The translations under genes were made by a program, and so were the position numbers. Shown one piece after another: positions 34,770 through 43,205 of a stretch of 52,257 nucleotides of DNA (within the stretch, counting starts at the first letter, position 1; each line of letters begins with the position of its first letter). The notes below the pieces were generated by a model. It saw only the letters and a list, made by a program, of their open reading frames with translations. It was not told the DNA's origin and did no database searches. This stretch comes from Anaerococcus vaginalis (lineage in GTDB: Bacteria > Bacillota > Clostridia > Tissierellales > Peptoniphilaceae), in the NCBI GenBank assembly GCA_018363915.1, contig JAGZMY010000013.1, positions 1 to 52,257 on the forward strand, given 5' to 3'.

Positions 34770-34859
34770 TGGTGCAGGATAGAAGATTTGAACTTCCACG
34801 TCCTAAAATCGGACACAAGATCCTTAGTCTTGCGCGTCTGCCAATTCCGCCAATCCTGC
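34770..34859 (-). tRNA. tRNA-Leu (anticodon AAG)
   Basis: A 90-base class II tRNA has a 7-bp acceptor stem (GCAGGAT/ATCCTGC), discriminator A, an encoded CCA end, a long variable arm (GTCC/GGAC stem) and the anticodon arm CAAGA-CTAAGGA-TCTTG. With T at position 33 the anticodon reads AAG (Leu, codon CUU and, if A34 is deaminated, more CUN codons). It has its own promoter and terminator. Confidence 0.93.
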
Positions 34860-34871
34860 GAGTACTTAAAT

Positions 34872-34900
34872 ATAATACCAAGTTCTAAATGTCTTGTCAA
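34872..34900 (-). promoter_or_regulatory. Promoter of tRNA-Leu
   Basis: On the minus strand TTGACA (34895-34900), a 17-base spacer and TATTAT (34872-34877) lie 12 bases before the tRNA 5' end. The divergent glycerophosphodiesterase gene must be transcribed from the same short interval. Confidence 0.85.
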
Positions 34901-34943
34901 ATATTTATATTTTTATTTTGGGTATAAATTAGTAGGAGGTTTT

Positions 34944-35651
34944 ATGAAAATTATTGCGCACAGGGGCTTTTCTTCCCTTTATCCAGAAAATACTATGCTT
35001 GCTTTTAAAAAAGCTTATGAAATGGGAGTTTATGCTATTGAGCTTGATGTTCATTTATCAAAAAATAAGGAATTGATTATAATTCACGATGAAAAAATTG
35101 ACAGAACAAGTGATGGTTCTGGTTTTATAAAAGATCATAGCCTAGAAGAATTACAAAAATATTCTTTTTCTTACAATAAAAATTTTGAAAATATAAAAAT
35201 TTCTGATATTGATGAATATTTTTCTTATTTTAAGGACAAGGATATTATCACAAATATCGAAGTTAAAACTAATGTAATTGAATATAAAAATATTGAAAAA
35301 CTTTTGATGGGAAAAATTTACGCTTACGGCTTGGTCGATAAAATTATTATTTCTTCTTTTAATTTAAATTCTTTAAAGAAAATTAGAGAAATTGACACTG
35401 AAATTCCCCTTGCCTATTTGACTAGCAAAAAAGTTGATAATATTAAAAATCTTTGTAAGGATTTAAATTTGCAATATTATCATCCAAAAAATACTGCCGT
35501 TAGTCAAAAAGAAATTATTGATTTGAAAAATATGGGAGTTTTGACTAATATTTGGTTTTCAAATAAAAAGGAAGATTATGAAAAATTAGAAATTTTAAAT
35601 CCAAATGGAATTATTACAAATCATGTTGAAAAATTTATAAAAAAAATCTAG
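34944..35651 (+). CDS. Glycerophosphodiester phosphodiesterase
   Basis: The 235-residue GDPD-family TIM barrel has the N-terminal catalytic motif IIAHRGFSSLYPENTMLAF (His and Arg near 5-6; Glu near 14), AIELDVHLSKNKELIIIHDEKIDRTSDGSG (about 31-60, metal-binding E-x-D and catalytic His) and the later TNIEVKTN. It hydrolyses glycerophosphodiesters to glycerol-3-phosphate and an alcohol. No signal peptide is seen from the chosen start, ATG 34944, which follows TAGGAGGTTTT. An open frame extends upstream across the tRNA and is not coding. The gene is monocistronic. Confidence 0.93.
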   Translation: MKIIAHRGFSSLYPENTMLAFKKAYEMGVYAIELDVHLSKNKELIIIHDEKIDRTSDGSGFIKDHSLEELQKYSFSYNKNFENIKISDIDEYFSYFKDKDIITNIEVKTNVIEYKNIEKLLMGKIYAYGLVDKIIISSFNLNSLKKIREIDTEIPLAYLTSKKVDNIKNLCKDLNLQYYHPKNTAVSQKEIIDLKNMGVLTNIWFSNKKEDYEKLEILNPNGIITNHVEKFIKKI

Positions 35652-35672
35652 CAAAAAATGCTAGATTTTTTT
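35641..35672. terminator. Bidirectional terminator
   Basis: A perfect 13-bp stem with A- and T-tracts (35641-35653 with 35659-35671, core TCTAGCA/TGCTAGA) overlaps the stop of the glycerophosphodiesterase gene and the stop of the converging activase gene. Confidence 0.9.
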
Positions 35673-38600
35673 ATGCTTTTACATTTTCTTTTAGATTTTC
35701 TCTTGCTTGGCTCATCATTAGTTTTACTCTATTTATTTGATTTACTTCGCTTGCACCTGGATCGTAGTCTATTGCTACTACGTTTGCTTGTGGATAAATT
35801 TCTCTGATTTTTTTCATTACTCCCTTGCCTGTGATGTGGTTTGGTAAGCAACCAAATGGTTGAATGCAAACTATGTTTGGTGCATCTTGATGAATTAATT
35901 CTATCATTTCGCCTGCAAGAAGCCAACCTTCTCCTGCTTGATTGCCAAGACTTGTAACTTCTTTTGCAAAGTCTTTCACGTCATTTATATAGACTGGCTC
36001 ATCAAATCTTTTTGAATTTTTTAAAGCCTTTCTTATTGGCTTTCTATAAAATTCTATTGTGTTTATGGCTGTTTTCCCAAAAAATGCTGTCATTGGACTT
36101 TTGCCATATAAATCTTTTTTTATTTGTGTGTTTGCAAGACAATACATAAAGAAATCCATCAAATCTGGAACTATTACTTCTGCTCCTTCAGCTTCTAGTG
36201 TATCTTGCAGATGGTTGTTTGCTTCTTTTAAATATTTTACAAGTATCTCTCCAACAATTCCTGCTTTTGGTTTTTTAATATCTAAAACTTCAATCTCATC
36301 AAAATCTTCTACAATATCGTTTATAATTTTTCTGTAAGATTTTGAACTAATTTTTACAATATTATCTCTACAAATTTCAATCCATTTTTCTTTCAATTTA
36401 TCTACAGAGCCTTTTTCTTTTTCATAAGGTCTTGTAGCGTTTGAAACTCTATTTATTAAATCTCCTAATAACAAGGCTCTTAGTGAATTTACTAATAAAG
36501 GAATATTTGAAACTTTTTTTAAATCAAAACCTGAGTGTGATTCTATTCCTTGAGCTGATAAGGCAATAACTGGAATTTGTGGATAGCCAGCATCTTTTAG
36601 TGCCTTTCTAATATAGCCTACATAATTTGATGCACGACAAGCTCCTCCTGTTTGAGTCATAAGAAGTGCTAATTTATTTGGATCATATCTTCCAGAATTT
36701 ACAGCTTCCATAAATTGACCTACAACTGTAATTGAAGGATAACATGAATCATTGTTTACATATTTTAATCCATTGTCTATTACTTTCTCGTCAACTTTAT
36801 TTAAAAATTCTATCTTGTATCCATTTCCATTAAAAAGTTTTTCCAAAATTTGGAAATGCTCTCTTGCCATTTGTGGGGCAAGAATTGTATAGCCTTCTTC
36901 CTTCATTGCTTTTGTAAATTCATGATTTTCATAAGAAATTTTATCTTTTCTTTTTCTTAAATGAAGGTCTTTGTCATCTTGTTGGTCTAGAGCTTGGATT
37001 AATGATCTAATCCTAATTTTTACAGCTCCAAGATTTGAAACCTCATCAATTTTTAACAAAGTATAAATTTTTCCGTTTGCCTCTAAAATATCTTGAACTT
37101 GGTCGGTTGTAACGGCATCAAGTCCACAACCAAATGAATTTAATTGAACTAATTGAAGGCAAGGATCTTTGCCTACAAATTCTGCCGCCCTATATAATCT
37201 TGCATGATAAGACCATTGGTCCAAAACTCTTGTTTCTTTTTCCAAATCTTCTGTTGAATAAGCAAGGGCATCTTCTGATAAAACTGGAATTCTCATTGAT
37301 TCAATTAATTCTGGAATTCCATGATTTATTTCTGGATCAATATGATAAGGACGACCTGCAAGAACGATGGCTTTTTCTTTATTTACATGAACATATTCTA
37401 AAATTTCTCTTCCTTTTTTTCTTATATCTTCATGATAATCAGCTTGTTTTTGCCAAGCATTTTTTACAGCATTTATTATTTGATTTTTCTTTAAAATAAA
37501 TCCGTCATGTTCGTAGCCTTCAAAAATTTCAACCAGCCTATCTCCAATAATTTTTTCAGATTCAAATGAAAGATATGGTGCTAAATATTTTACATTTTTA
37601 AGTCCATCAACATTATTTTCAATTACATCAGGATAACCTGAAACAACTGGACAATTCATGTGATTTTGTGCCTTATCAAATTGCTTGTACTCATAAAAAA
37701 TTGCAGGATAAAAAATCATATCTATATTTTTTTCTAGCAAATTTTCTATATGACCGTGGGCAATTTTTGCAGGATAGCATGCGGTTTCTGATGAGATTGT
37801 GGCAATCCCTTTTTCATAAATTTTCCTGTTTGATTCATCCGATAAAATAACATCAAAACCTAAGGAAGTGAAAAATTCATGCCAAAAAGGATAATCTTCG
37901 TACATATTTAAAACTCTTGGTAGTCCAACTTTTCCAAAAATATTTTTTTCTCCCAAAGTCTTCCTATTAAACAAAAGTTTATTTTTTAATTTGTACATAT
38001 TAAGATCTGCCAAAGTTTCTTCTTGTTTTACTCCAGCTCCTCTTTCACACCTGTTTCCTGTTATAAATCTTGATCCGTCAGGGAAAATATTTATTTGTAG
38101 GGAACAATTATTTGTACATCTTCCGCACCTTGCAGATTTTTGTGTATAAGTAAAATTATCTATCTCACTTTCTGATAAAATTTTGGAATGGCCTGTTGAT
38201 TTTTCTTTGGAAATCAAAGCCATACCCATAGCTCCCATAAGGCCAGAAATTTCAGGTCTTGTTACATCTCTTGATGATAATTTTTCAAATGCTCTAAGGA
38301 TTGCATCGCCATAAAAAGTTCCACCTTGGACAACTATATTTTTTCCAAGAGATTTTGGATCACGGACTTTTATAACTTTTTGGATGGCATTTTTTATTAC
38401 AGAATAACAAAGTCCTGCCGCTATATCAGAAACATCTGATCCTTCTTTTTGGGCTTGTTTTACCTTTGAATTCATAAAAACTGTACATCTTGAACCCAAA
38501 TCTGCTGGTTCTTTTGCAAAAAGGGCTTTTTGTTGAAATTCTTCTACAGAAAGACCAACGCTTGCTGCAAAAGTTGATAAAAATGATCCACAACCTGATG

Positions 38601-39930
38601 AGCATGATTCGTTTAATTGGATTGAATCTATAATTCCATCACGAATATGCATAGCTTTCATATCTTGGCCTCCAATATCCAAAATAAAATCTACATCTGG
38701 ATTGAAAAATTTTGCCGCAGAATAATGGGCTATAGTTTCAACTTCGCCGTTGTCGATATGAAGAGCATTTCTTATAAATTCTTCCCCATAGCCACAAATT
38801 CCTGAAGAAACAATTTTTGCTTTTGCAGGAATTTTTTTATAGGCATCTTTTAACATAGAAATTACAACTTCAAGAGGTTTTCCCAAATTCATCCTATAAT
38901 CATCATAAAGAATTTCATTATCTTCACTTATAAGAACTATTTTTGAAGTTGTAGAACCTGCATCAATTCCAAGAAAAATTTCTCCCTTATAATCTTCTAA
39001 TTTTCTATATTTTACAAGATTTGTCTTGTGAGTTATTTTGAAATTTTCATAATCTTTTTTATCTTCAAAAAGCCTATCCATTTTCTTGGTCATTTCCATA
39101 TCAACTTTTTTATCTTCTTGCAAAGATTTTATAAGAGATTTGTAAGAAATTGGCTTTTCATTTTCAGATAAAATTGCAGCACCCTTTGCCACATAAAGTT
39201 CGGCATCGTCTGGAATATAAAAATTATTTTCTTCCTCACCCAAAGTTTCAATAAATCTATCTCTTAAAGCCTTCAAAAAATGAAGTGGTCCTCCCAAGAA
39301 AGTTACATTTCCCTTTATTGGTCTTCCACAAGCAAGATTTGAAATAGTTTGGTTTACAACCGATTGGAAAACAGAGATTGCTATATCTTCTCTGCTTGCC
39401 CCCTGATTCATAAGAGCTTGAATATCAGTTTTTGCAAAAACCCCACAACGACTTGCAATTGGATATATTTTTTTATAATTTTTACTCAATTCATTTAAAC
39501 CTTTAGCATCTGTATCAAGAAGAGCTGCCATTTGATCAATAAAAGCTCCCGTTCCACCAGCACAAATTGAATTCATTCTTTGCTCAACAGAGCCTTTGAG
39601 ATAAGTTATTTTTGAATCCTCGCCCCCAAGTTCTATTACAACATCAGTTTGAGGAATAAATTTTTTTATAGCTTTTGTTTCGGCAATAACTTCTTGCACA
39701 AAATTAATGCCCAAATATTTTTCAACAAACATTCCACCAGAGCCTGTTACATTTACAGTAAGGTAATCATCTTTAAATCTGTCGTAAGCTTCTTTAAGAA
39801 CATTTGCAACTGTTTGTTTTACATCTGATTTATGTCGTCTATAAACTGAATAAAGAGTGTTAAATTTATCATCAGTAATAACAATCTTAACAGTCGTAGA
39901 ACCGACATCAAGTCCCATATGTAAATTCAT
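35671..39930 (-). CDS. Giant 2-hydroxyacyl-CoA dehydratase activase-related protein (BadF/BcrA ATPase fusion)
   Basis: The protein of about 1,419 residues has two ASKHA ATPase domains in tandem, HMGLDVGSTTVKIVI (from about 4) and GEIFLGIDAGSTTSKIVLI (from about 316). Each has the cysteine motif that in HgdC-type activases binds a bridging 4Fe-4S cluster (SICAGGTGAFID about 122; ESCSSGCGSF about 446). A four-cysteine segment CGRCTNNC follows near 600, then a DUF2229 region and a COG3581-like C-terminal region with C-x-P-F-G-C-L (IQPFGCLPNHITGKG). Family members are thought to drive ATP-dependent low-potential electron transfer. No dehydratase subunits are nearby, so the client is unknown. The start at 39930 follows GGAAAGGAAA. 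Confidence 0.88.
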   Translation of the reverse strand: MNLHMGLDVGSTTVKIVITDDKFNTLYSVYRRHKSDVKQTVANVLKEAYDRFKDDYLTVNVTGSGGMFVEKYLGINFVQEVIAETKAIKKFIPQTDVVIELGGEDSKITYLKGSVEQRMNSICAGGTGAFIDQMAALLDTDAKGLNELSKNYKKIYPIASRCGVFAKTDIQALMNQGASREDIAISVFQSVVNQTISNLACGRPIKGNVTFLGGPLHFLKALRDRFIETLGEEENNFYIPDDAELYVAKGAAILSENEKPISYKSLIKSLQEDKKVDMEMTKKMDRLFEDKKDYENFKITHKTNLVKYRKLEDYKGEIFLGIDAGSTTSKIVLISEDNEILYDDYRMNLGKPLEVVISMLKDAYKKIPAKAKIVSSGICGYGEEFIRNALHIDNGEVETIAHYSAAKFFNPDVDFILDIGGQDMKAMHIRDGIIDSIQLNESCSSGCGSFLSTFAASVGLSVEEFQQKALFAKEPADLGSRCTVFMNSKVKQAQKEGSDVSDIAAGLCYSVIKNAIQKVIKVRDPKSLGKNIVVQGGTFYGDAILRAFEKLSSRDVTRPEISGLMGAMGMALISKEKSTGHSKILSESEIDNFTYTQKSARCGRCTNNCSLQINIFPDGSRFITGNRCERGAGVKQEETLADLNMYKLKNKLLFNRKTLGEKNIFGKVGLPRVLNMYEDYPFWHEFFTSLGFDVILSDESNRKIYEKGIATISSETACYPAKIAHGHIENLLEKNIDMIFYPAIFYEYKQFDKAQNHMNCPVVSGYPDVIENNVDGLKNVKYLAPYLSFESEKIIGDRLVEIFEGYEHDGFILKKNQIINAVKNAWQKQADYHEDIRKKGREILEYVHVNKEKAIVLAGRPYHIDPEINHGIPELIESMRIPVLSEDALAYSTEDLEKETRVLDQWSYHARLYRAAEFVGKDPCLQLVQLNSFGCGLDAVTTDQVQDILEANGKIYTLLKIDEVSNLGAVKIRIRSLIQALDQQDDKDLHLRKRKDKISYENHEFTKAMKEEGYTILAPQMAREHFQILEKLFNGNGYKIEFLNKVDEKVIDNGLKYVNNDSCYPSITVVGQFMEAVNSGRYDPNKLALLMTQTGGACRASNYVGYIRKALKDAGYPQIPVIALSAQGIESHSGFDLKKVSNIPLLVNSLRALLLGDLINRVSNATRPYEKEKGSVDKLKEKWIEICRDNIVKISSKSYRKIINDIVEDFDEIEVLDIKKPKAGIVGEILVKYLKEANNHLQDTLEAEGAEVIVPDLMDFFMYCLANTQIKKDLYGKSPMTAFFGKTAINTIEFYRKPIRKALKNSKRFDEPVYINDVKDFAKEVTSLGNQAGEGWLLAGEMIELIHQDAPNIVCIQPFGCLPNHITGKGVMKKIREIYPQANVVAIDYDPGASEVNQINRVKLMMSQARENLKENVKA

Positions 39931-39988
39931 ACATTTTCCTTTCCTATATATCAAAATATTTAAATACAAATAGAATAAAAATATCTAC

Positions 39989-40017
39989 CTTATATATTTT
40001 ATTATAAATAAAGTCAA
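39989..40017 (-). promoter_or_regulatory. Promoter of the giant activase gene
   Basis: On the minus strand TTGACT (40012-40017), a 17-base spacer and TATAAG (39989-39994) lie about 60 bases before the start. The 530-base gap 39931-40461 holds this promoter, AT-rich DNA without features (40020-40200) and the structured repeat at 40205-40458. Confidence 0.6.
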
Positions 40018-40204
40018 ATACAAGCAAATAAGTCGGTTTTGCCAATTAAATTATATAAAATATTTTTTGTAAACTTATTGCAAATTTACCTAATATTTTT
40101 AACAATTTTAAAACACAAAACACCAAACTTGTATCAATATATAATAAGATAAAAAGAAAAATTCATCAAGGATTATTTAGATATTATTTATTATAAAAAA
40201 AAAT

Positions 40205-40458
40205 AAAAATAAGCACAAAAATAGCCTTCATAAGAAGGCTTAGACTGTTGAAATGTATACAAATCCTCATGCTAAGAATATCATACGTAAAAAATTGATT
40301 TGATTTCAAATTCCAAAATTCGTCAAGAAATCGCACTGTTTGAGAGCGTAGCTTGAGTTTGCGATTTTAGAATTTTGAAATTTAGAAATCAACAATTTTT
40401 GGAGTCAGATATTCGTGCTTGAGGGTTTGTCTACGTTCTGTGCCTTCATAAGAAGACT
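40205..40458. repeat. Structured intergenic element A flanked by duplicated terminator hairpins
   Basis: A 17-base hairpin sequence (GCCTTCATAAGAAGGCT, 40224-40240) is repeated with one change at 40442-40458. The roughly 200 bases between them form a long imperfect inverted repeat: outer arms 40254-40282 with 40408-40434, inner arms 40289-40321 with 40370-40400, core AAATCGCA/TGCGATTT (40328-40335 with 40360-40367). Only the distal hairpin copy (40224-40240) has a minus-strand T-rich tail and can terminate the isochorismatase gene. There is no ORF of substance. The end sequences recur in element B at 49797-50019. Confidence 0.75.
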
Positions 40459-40461
40459 AAA

Positions 40462-41067
40462 TTATTTTCTTAAATTTTTTACCATTTTAGAAATTTCTTT
40501 AAAATTTTCATCTTTTGCATCACTTGCCAAATCGAACATCAGCATTTCTGTATTTACAAGGCTTGCTCCCATATCAGACATAGCTTTTAATCCCAAATCT
40601 TTTTGCTCTTTATTAAAACTTGATACAGCATCTTCAACCACAAAAACCTTATATCCTTCAAACAACAATCTTCTTACTGTTTGATAAACACAAATATGAG
40701 TTTCTGCTCCTGTAATTATTACATTTGTGATTTTATTTTCTTTTAAATAAGAAGAAACTTCATCTGTGATTGCATCAAAGCTTGTTTTTGAAAAAATATT
40801 CTTATCATCAAGATTTTCTTTTATTTCATCTACACTTTGACCAAGCCCTTTTGGATATTGTTCTGTTGCAATTTTTTTGATTCCATACATTTCAAAAACT
40901 TTTAAAAGCGTCGCTGAATTTTTAATTATTTTATCGGATTCATAAATTGCTGTCATCAATTTTTCTTGCAAATCAATTACCAATAAAAGTGTATTATCCT
41001 TGTTATCATAAGTTTTTGTGTCAAAATTATAGCCTTCAATATAAAAATTTCCTATTTCTCTTTCCAT
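40462..41067 (-). CDS. Isochorismatase-family cysteine hydrolase
   Basis: The 201-residue protein has the isochorismatase-like hydrolase fold with the Asp-Lys-Cys triad: LLLVIDLQEKL (Asp32), FSKTSFDA (Lys93) and ITGAETHICVYQT (Cys125). Relatives include nicotinamidases, ureidoacrylate and N-carbamoyl hydrolases and YcaC-type proteins. The absence of the nicotinamidase metal-binding histidine cluster argues against PncA. The substrate is not known. The start overlaps the end of the upstream radical SAM gene by 16 bases, so they form an operon. Confidence 0.88.
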   Translation of the reverse strand: MEREIGNFYIEGYNFDTKTYDNKDNTLLLVIDLQEKLMTAIYESDKIIKNSATLLKVFEMYGIKKIATEQYPKGLGQSVDEIKENLDDKNIFSKTSFDAITDEVSSYLKENKITNVIITGAETHICVYQTVRRLLFEGYKVFVVEDAVSSFNKEQKDLGLKAMSDMGASLVNTEMLMFDLASDAKDENFKEISKMVKNLRK

Positions 41068-41975
41068 AAATCCCCCTGATTTTTATTTCTATCCTTTAAT
41101 TTTTTATCAATTGTAGATAAAACTTTTGCCTTATTTTTTGACCAAATCGGCCAAATAATTTTATCACGACGTCCATCTCCGGTTAGTCTTTGGACAATTA
41201 TATTTGGATTTAAATTCTCCAAAATAAGTATAACATAATCGACAAACTCATCCAAAGTCATAGTAAATTCATTTTGATTTTCCAAATAATAATCATAAAT
41301 TCTAGAACCTTTTTCTATATAAAGATTGTGAATTTTAATTGCCCAAAATTCTCTTACGTTTATATAAGAAATTGCTCTAAGATAATCATCCAAATCCTCA
41401 TTTGGAAGTCCAATTATAAGATGAGCCAAGCATTTTATATTTTTTTCTTTTAATTTTAAAAGTCCCTTATCAAATTCCTTGTGAGAATAGCCTCTGTTTA
41501 TAAATTCTATAGATTTTTCATTTACAGATTGAAGACCAAGCTCAACGATTAGAAAAGTTTTTTTATTTAAATCATCAAGTAAGTCAATTACTTCATCAGA
41601 AAGACAATCCGCACGAGTTGCAATAGATAAGCCCATGATATTCGGATTATTTATAGCCTTATAAAATAATTTTTTAATTTTTTCAAAATCTCCATAGGTC
41701 GATGTGAAATTTTGAAAATATGCCATGTATCCTTCATTTCTATTTGGTTTTTTTAATCTATTAATTTGAAAATCAATTTGCTTATCCAAATCATCATTTC
41801 TTGTAAAATCCCCTGCCCCATTTTCCGAACAATAAATACAACCTAATTTTGAAATTTTTCCGTCCCTATTTGGACAAGTAAATCCCCCATCAAGAGGAAT
41901 TTTTATTATTTTTTTATTAAATTTTCTTTTAAAATAGGAATCCACATCCCTATATCTTTTTTTATTTATTTCCAT
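41052..41975 (-). CDS. TIGR01212/YhcC-type radical SAM protein
   Basis: The 307-residue protein carries the 4Fe-4S cysteine motif of the YhcC family, C-x11-C-x2-C: FTCPNRDGKISKLGCIYCSENG (Cys34, Cys46, Cys49). The barrel continues with GLSIATRADCLSDEV (about 115-129) and GLQSVNEKSIEFINRGY, as in Elp3/HemN-like radical SAM enzymes. The reaction is not established; E. coli YhcC is essentially uncharacterised. The C-terminal RLTGDGRRDKIIWPIWS is a conserved family segment. It is the upstream gene of a two-gene operon. Confidence 0.9.
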   Translation of the reverse strand: MEINKKRYRDVDSYFKRKFNKKIIKIPLDGGFTCPNRDGKISKLGCIYCSENGAGDFTRNDDLDKQIDFQINRLKKPNRNEGYMAYFQNFTSTYGDFEKIKKLFYKAINNPNIMGLSIATRADCLSDEVIDLLDDLNKKTFLIVELGLQSVNEKSIEFINRGYSHKEFDKGLLKLKEKNIKCLAHLIIGLPNEDLDDYLRAISYINVREFWAIKIHNLYIEKGSRIYDYYLENQNEFTMTLDEFVDYVILILENLNPNIIVQRLTGDGRRDKIIWPIWSKNKAKVLSTIDKKLKDRNKNQGDLWKEK

Positions 41976-41994
41976 AATTTTATTTTACTTTTAT

Positions 41995-42022
41995 ATAAAA
42001 AAAAGACACCCTTAGGCGTCTT
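41995..42022 (-). terminator. Terminator of the rpsF-ssb-rpsR operon
   Basis: AAGACGCC-TAAG-GGTGTCTT on the minus strand (stem 42003-42010 with 42015-42022, one G-T pair) is followed by a T-run. Confidence 0.85.
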
Positions 42023-42059
42023 TTGCTTGCTTATTGAAAGTTTATATTTTTATTTATCT

Positions 42060-42284
42060 TTAATTATCTTCGTATGGCAATAAAGCTACTTGTCTAGCTC
42101 TTTTGATTGCTCTTGTAATTTCTCTTTGATGTTTCGCATTTAGTCCTGTAACTCTTCTTGGAAGGATCTTTCCTCTATCAGAAATAAATCTTTTTAGAGT
42201 TTCAATATCCTTATAATCTATTACTTTTGAAGGGTCTTTGACAAATGGATCGACTTTTTTTCTTGGTCTGAAATTTCTACGCAT
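42060..42284 (-). CDS. rpsR: Small ribosomal subunit protein bS18
   Basis: The 74-residue basic protein matches S18 (DYKDIETLKRFISDRGKILP, about 24-43, then RRVTGLNAKHQREI). It has no CxxC zinc motif, i.e. the C-minus form. S18 pairs with S6 on the platform of the 30S subunit. It is last in the conserved rpsF-ssb-rpsR order, 16 bases after ssb, with AGGAGG before the ATG. Confidence 0.98.
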   Translation of the reverse strand: MRRNFRPRKKVDPFVKDPSKVIDYKDIETLKRFISDRGKILPRRVTGLNAKHQREITRAIKRARQVALLPYEDN

Positions 42285-42300
42285 TTTATCCTCCTAAAAT

Positions 42301-42822
42301 CTAGAAAGGAATTCTTCCGTCGTCTTCAATTTCTGTAAAGTCATCGTCAAAAAAGTCATCGTTATTATTCATGTTTTGATTGTTATTTTGTTGGAAATTA
42401 TTTGAATTATTGTAAGAATTATCTTGGTTCATATTTCCAAAACCATTATCTTGGTTCATTGGATTATTTTGATATTGACCATCTGATCTTGATTCTAAAA
42501 ATTCAACTCTGTCTGCAATAACATCTGTTGTGTAGACCATCTTTCCATCTTTGTCTTGGTAAGAACCTGTTTGGATTCTACCATCTATCGCACATTGATT
42601 TCCTTTTTTTAGATACCTTGATACATTTTCAGCTTGAACTCCCCACACTGTAATTCGTGGAAAATCAGCTGTTGGACGATTCATTGATTCCATTTCTTGT
42701 CGTTTTTGTTTACTTAAACCTCTATCAACTGCTAAAGAAAAACTAACAACTGCTTGTCCTTGTTGAGTGTATCTCAAATCTGGATCTTTTGTTAATCTTC
42801 CTATAAGAAAAACTTTATTCAT
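42301..42822 (-). CDS. ssb: Single-stranded DNA-binding protein
   Basis: The 173-residue protein has an N-terminal OB fold (MNKVFLIGRLTKDPDLRYT, 1-19; about 1-112), a Gln/Asn/Met-rich flexible linker (about 118-155) and the acidic tip DDGRIPF that docks SSB partners. It binds single-stranded DNA during replication and repair as a homotetramer. It sits between rpsF and rpsR and abuts rpsF. Confidence 0.98.
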   Translation of the reverse strand: MNKVFLIGRLTKDPDLRYTQQGQAVVSFSLAVDRGLSKQKRQEMESMNRPTADFPRITVWGVQAENVSRYLKKGNQCAIDGRIQTGSYQDKDGKMVYTTDVIADRVEFLESRSDGQYQNNPMNQDNGFGNMNQDNSYNNSNNFQQNNNQNMNNNDDFFDDDFTEIEDDGRIPF

Positions 42823-43107
42823 TTAGTCCTCTTTTCTGATTACCATGTATCTAAGAATTAAATCAGATATTCTAAGTCTTCTTTCAAATTCTTTGATGTG
42901 GTCACCACTAGCTTTGAAATCAACGATATAATAATATCCTTCTTTGATGTAGTTGATTTCGTATGCAAGTTTTCTTTTTCCCCAGTCATCTACAGATTCT
43001 ACTTCTCCACTTTCAGCTATAATGCCTTTGAAGATTTCTAAAGATTTATTTCTTTCTTCATCTGAAATTTCTGGTTTGTAAATCAATACTGCTTCGTAGT
43101 TATTCAT
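42823..43107 (-). CDS. rpsF: Small ribosomal subunit protein bS6
   Basis: The 94-residue S6 protein starts MNNYEAVLIYKPEISDEERN and includes VDDWGKRKLAYEINYIKEGYYY (about 50-71). The start at 43107 is set by GGGAGGTGA; an open frame upstream is not coding. S6 binds S18 on 16S rRNA. It is the first gene of rpsF-ssb-rpsR, behind a promoter and a short hairpin leader. Confidence 0.97.
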   Translation of the reverse strand: MNNYEAVLIYKPEISDEERNKSLEIFKGIIAESGEVESVDDWGKRKLAYEINYIKEGYYYIVDFKASGDHIKEFERRLRISDLILRYMVIRKED

Positions 43108-43119
43108 CTTATTCACCTC

Positions 43120-43165
43120 CCTTTGGTCTTTGACCCCGATCTTTTGTCGGAGTAGAGAATTCTTA
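43120..43165 (-). promoter_or_regulatory. Hairpin leader of rpsF (candidate S6:S18 autoregulatory site)
   Basis: On the minus strand a CTCCGA/TCGGGG stem (43147-43152 with 43134-43139) and a short GGTC/GACC hairpin precede the ribosome binding site. S6:S18 is known to bind a CCG-containing hairpin in its own leader in many bacteria. Identity with that motif is a suggestion from position and the CCG/CGG pair. Confidence 0.4.
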
Positions 43166-43168
43166 TCT

Positions 43169-43197
43169 ATGTTACTATAATTAGTTTTAAAAGTCAA
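43169..43197 (-). promoter_or_regulatory. Promoter of rpsF-ssb-rpsR
   Basis: On the minus strand TTGACT (43192-43197), a 17-base spacer and TAACAT (43169-43174) lie directly after the P1 peptidase stop. No terminator separates the two units, so read-through is possible. Confidence 0.65.
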
Positions 43198-43205
43198 TAA
43201 TTTTA

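Noticed and set aside
34770..34859. tRNA-Leu as an attachment site of an integrated element
   Set aside because: No integrase gene and no repeat of the tRNA 3' end was seen in the flanking DNA.
37134..37499. Open frame of about 120 codons on the plus strand inside the giant activase gene
   Set aside because: It is antisense to conserved coding sequence, has no ribosome binding site, and encodes a Leu-rich composition typical of reverse-frame artefacts.
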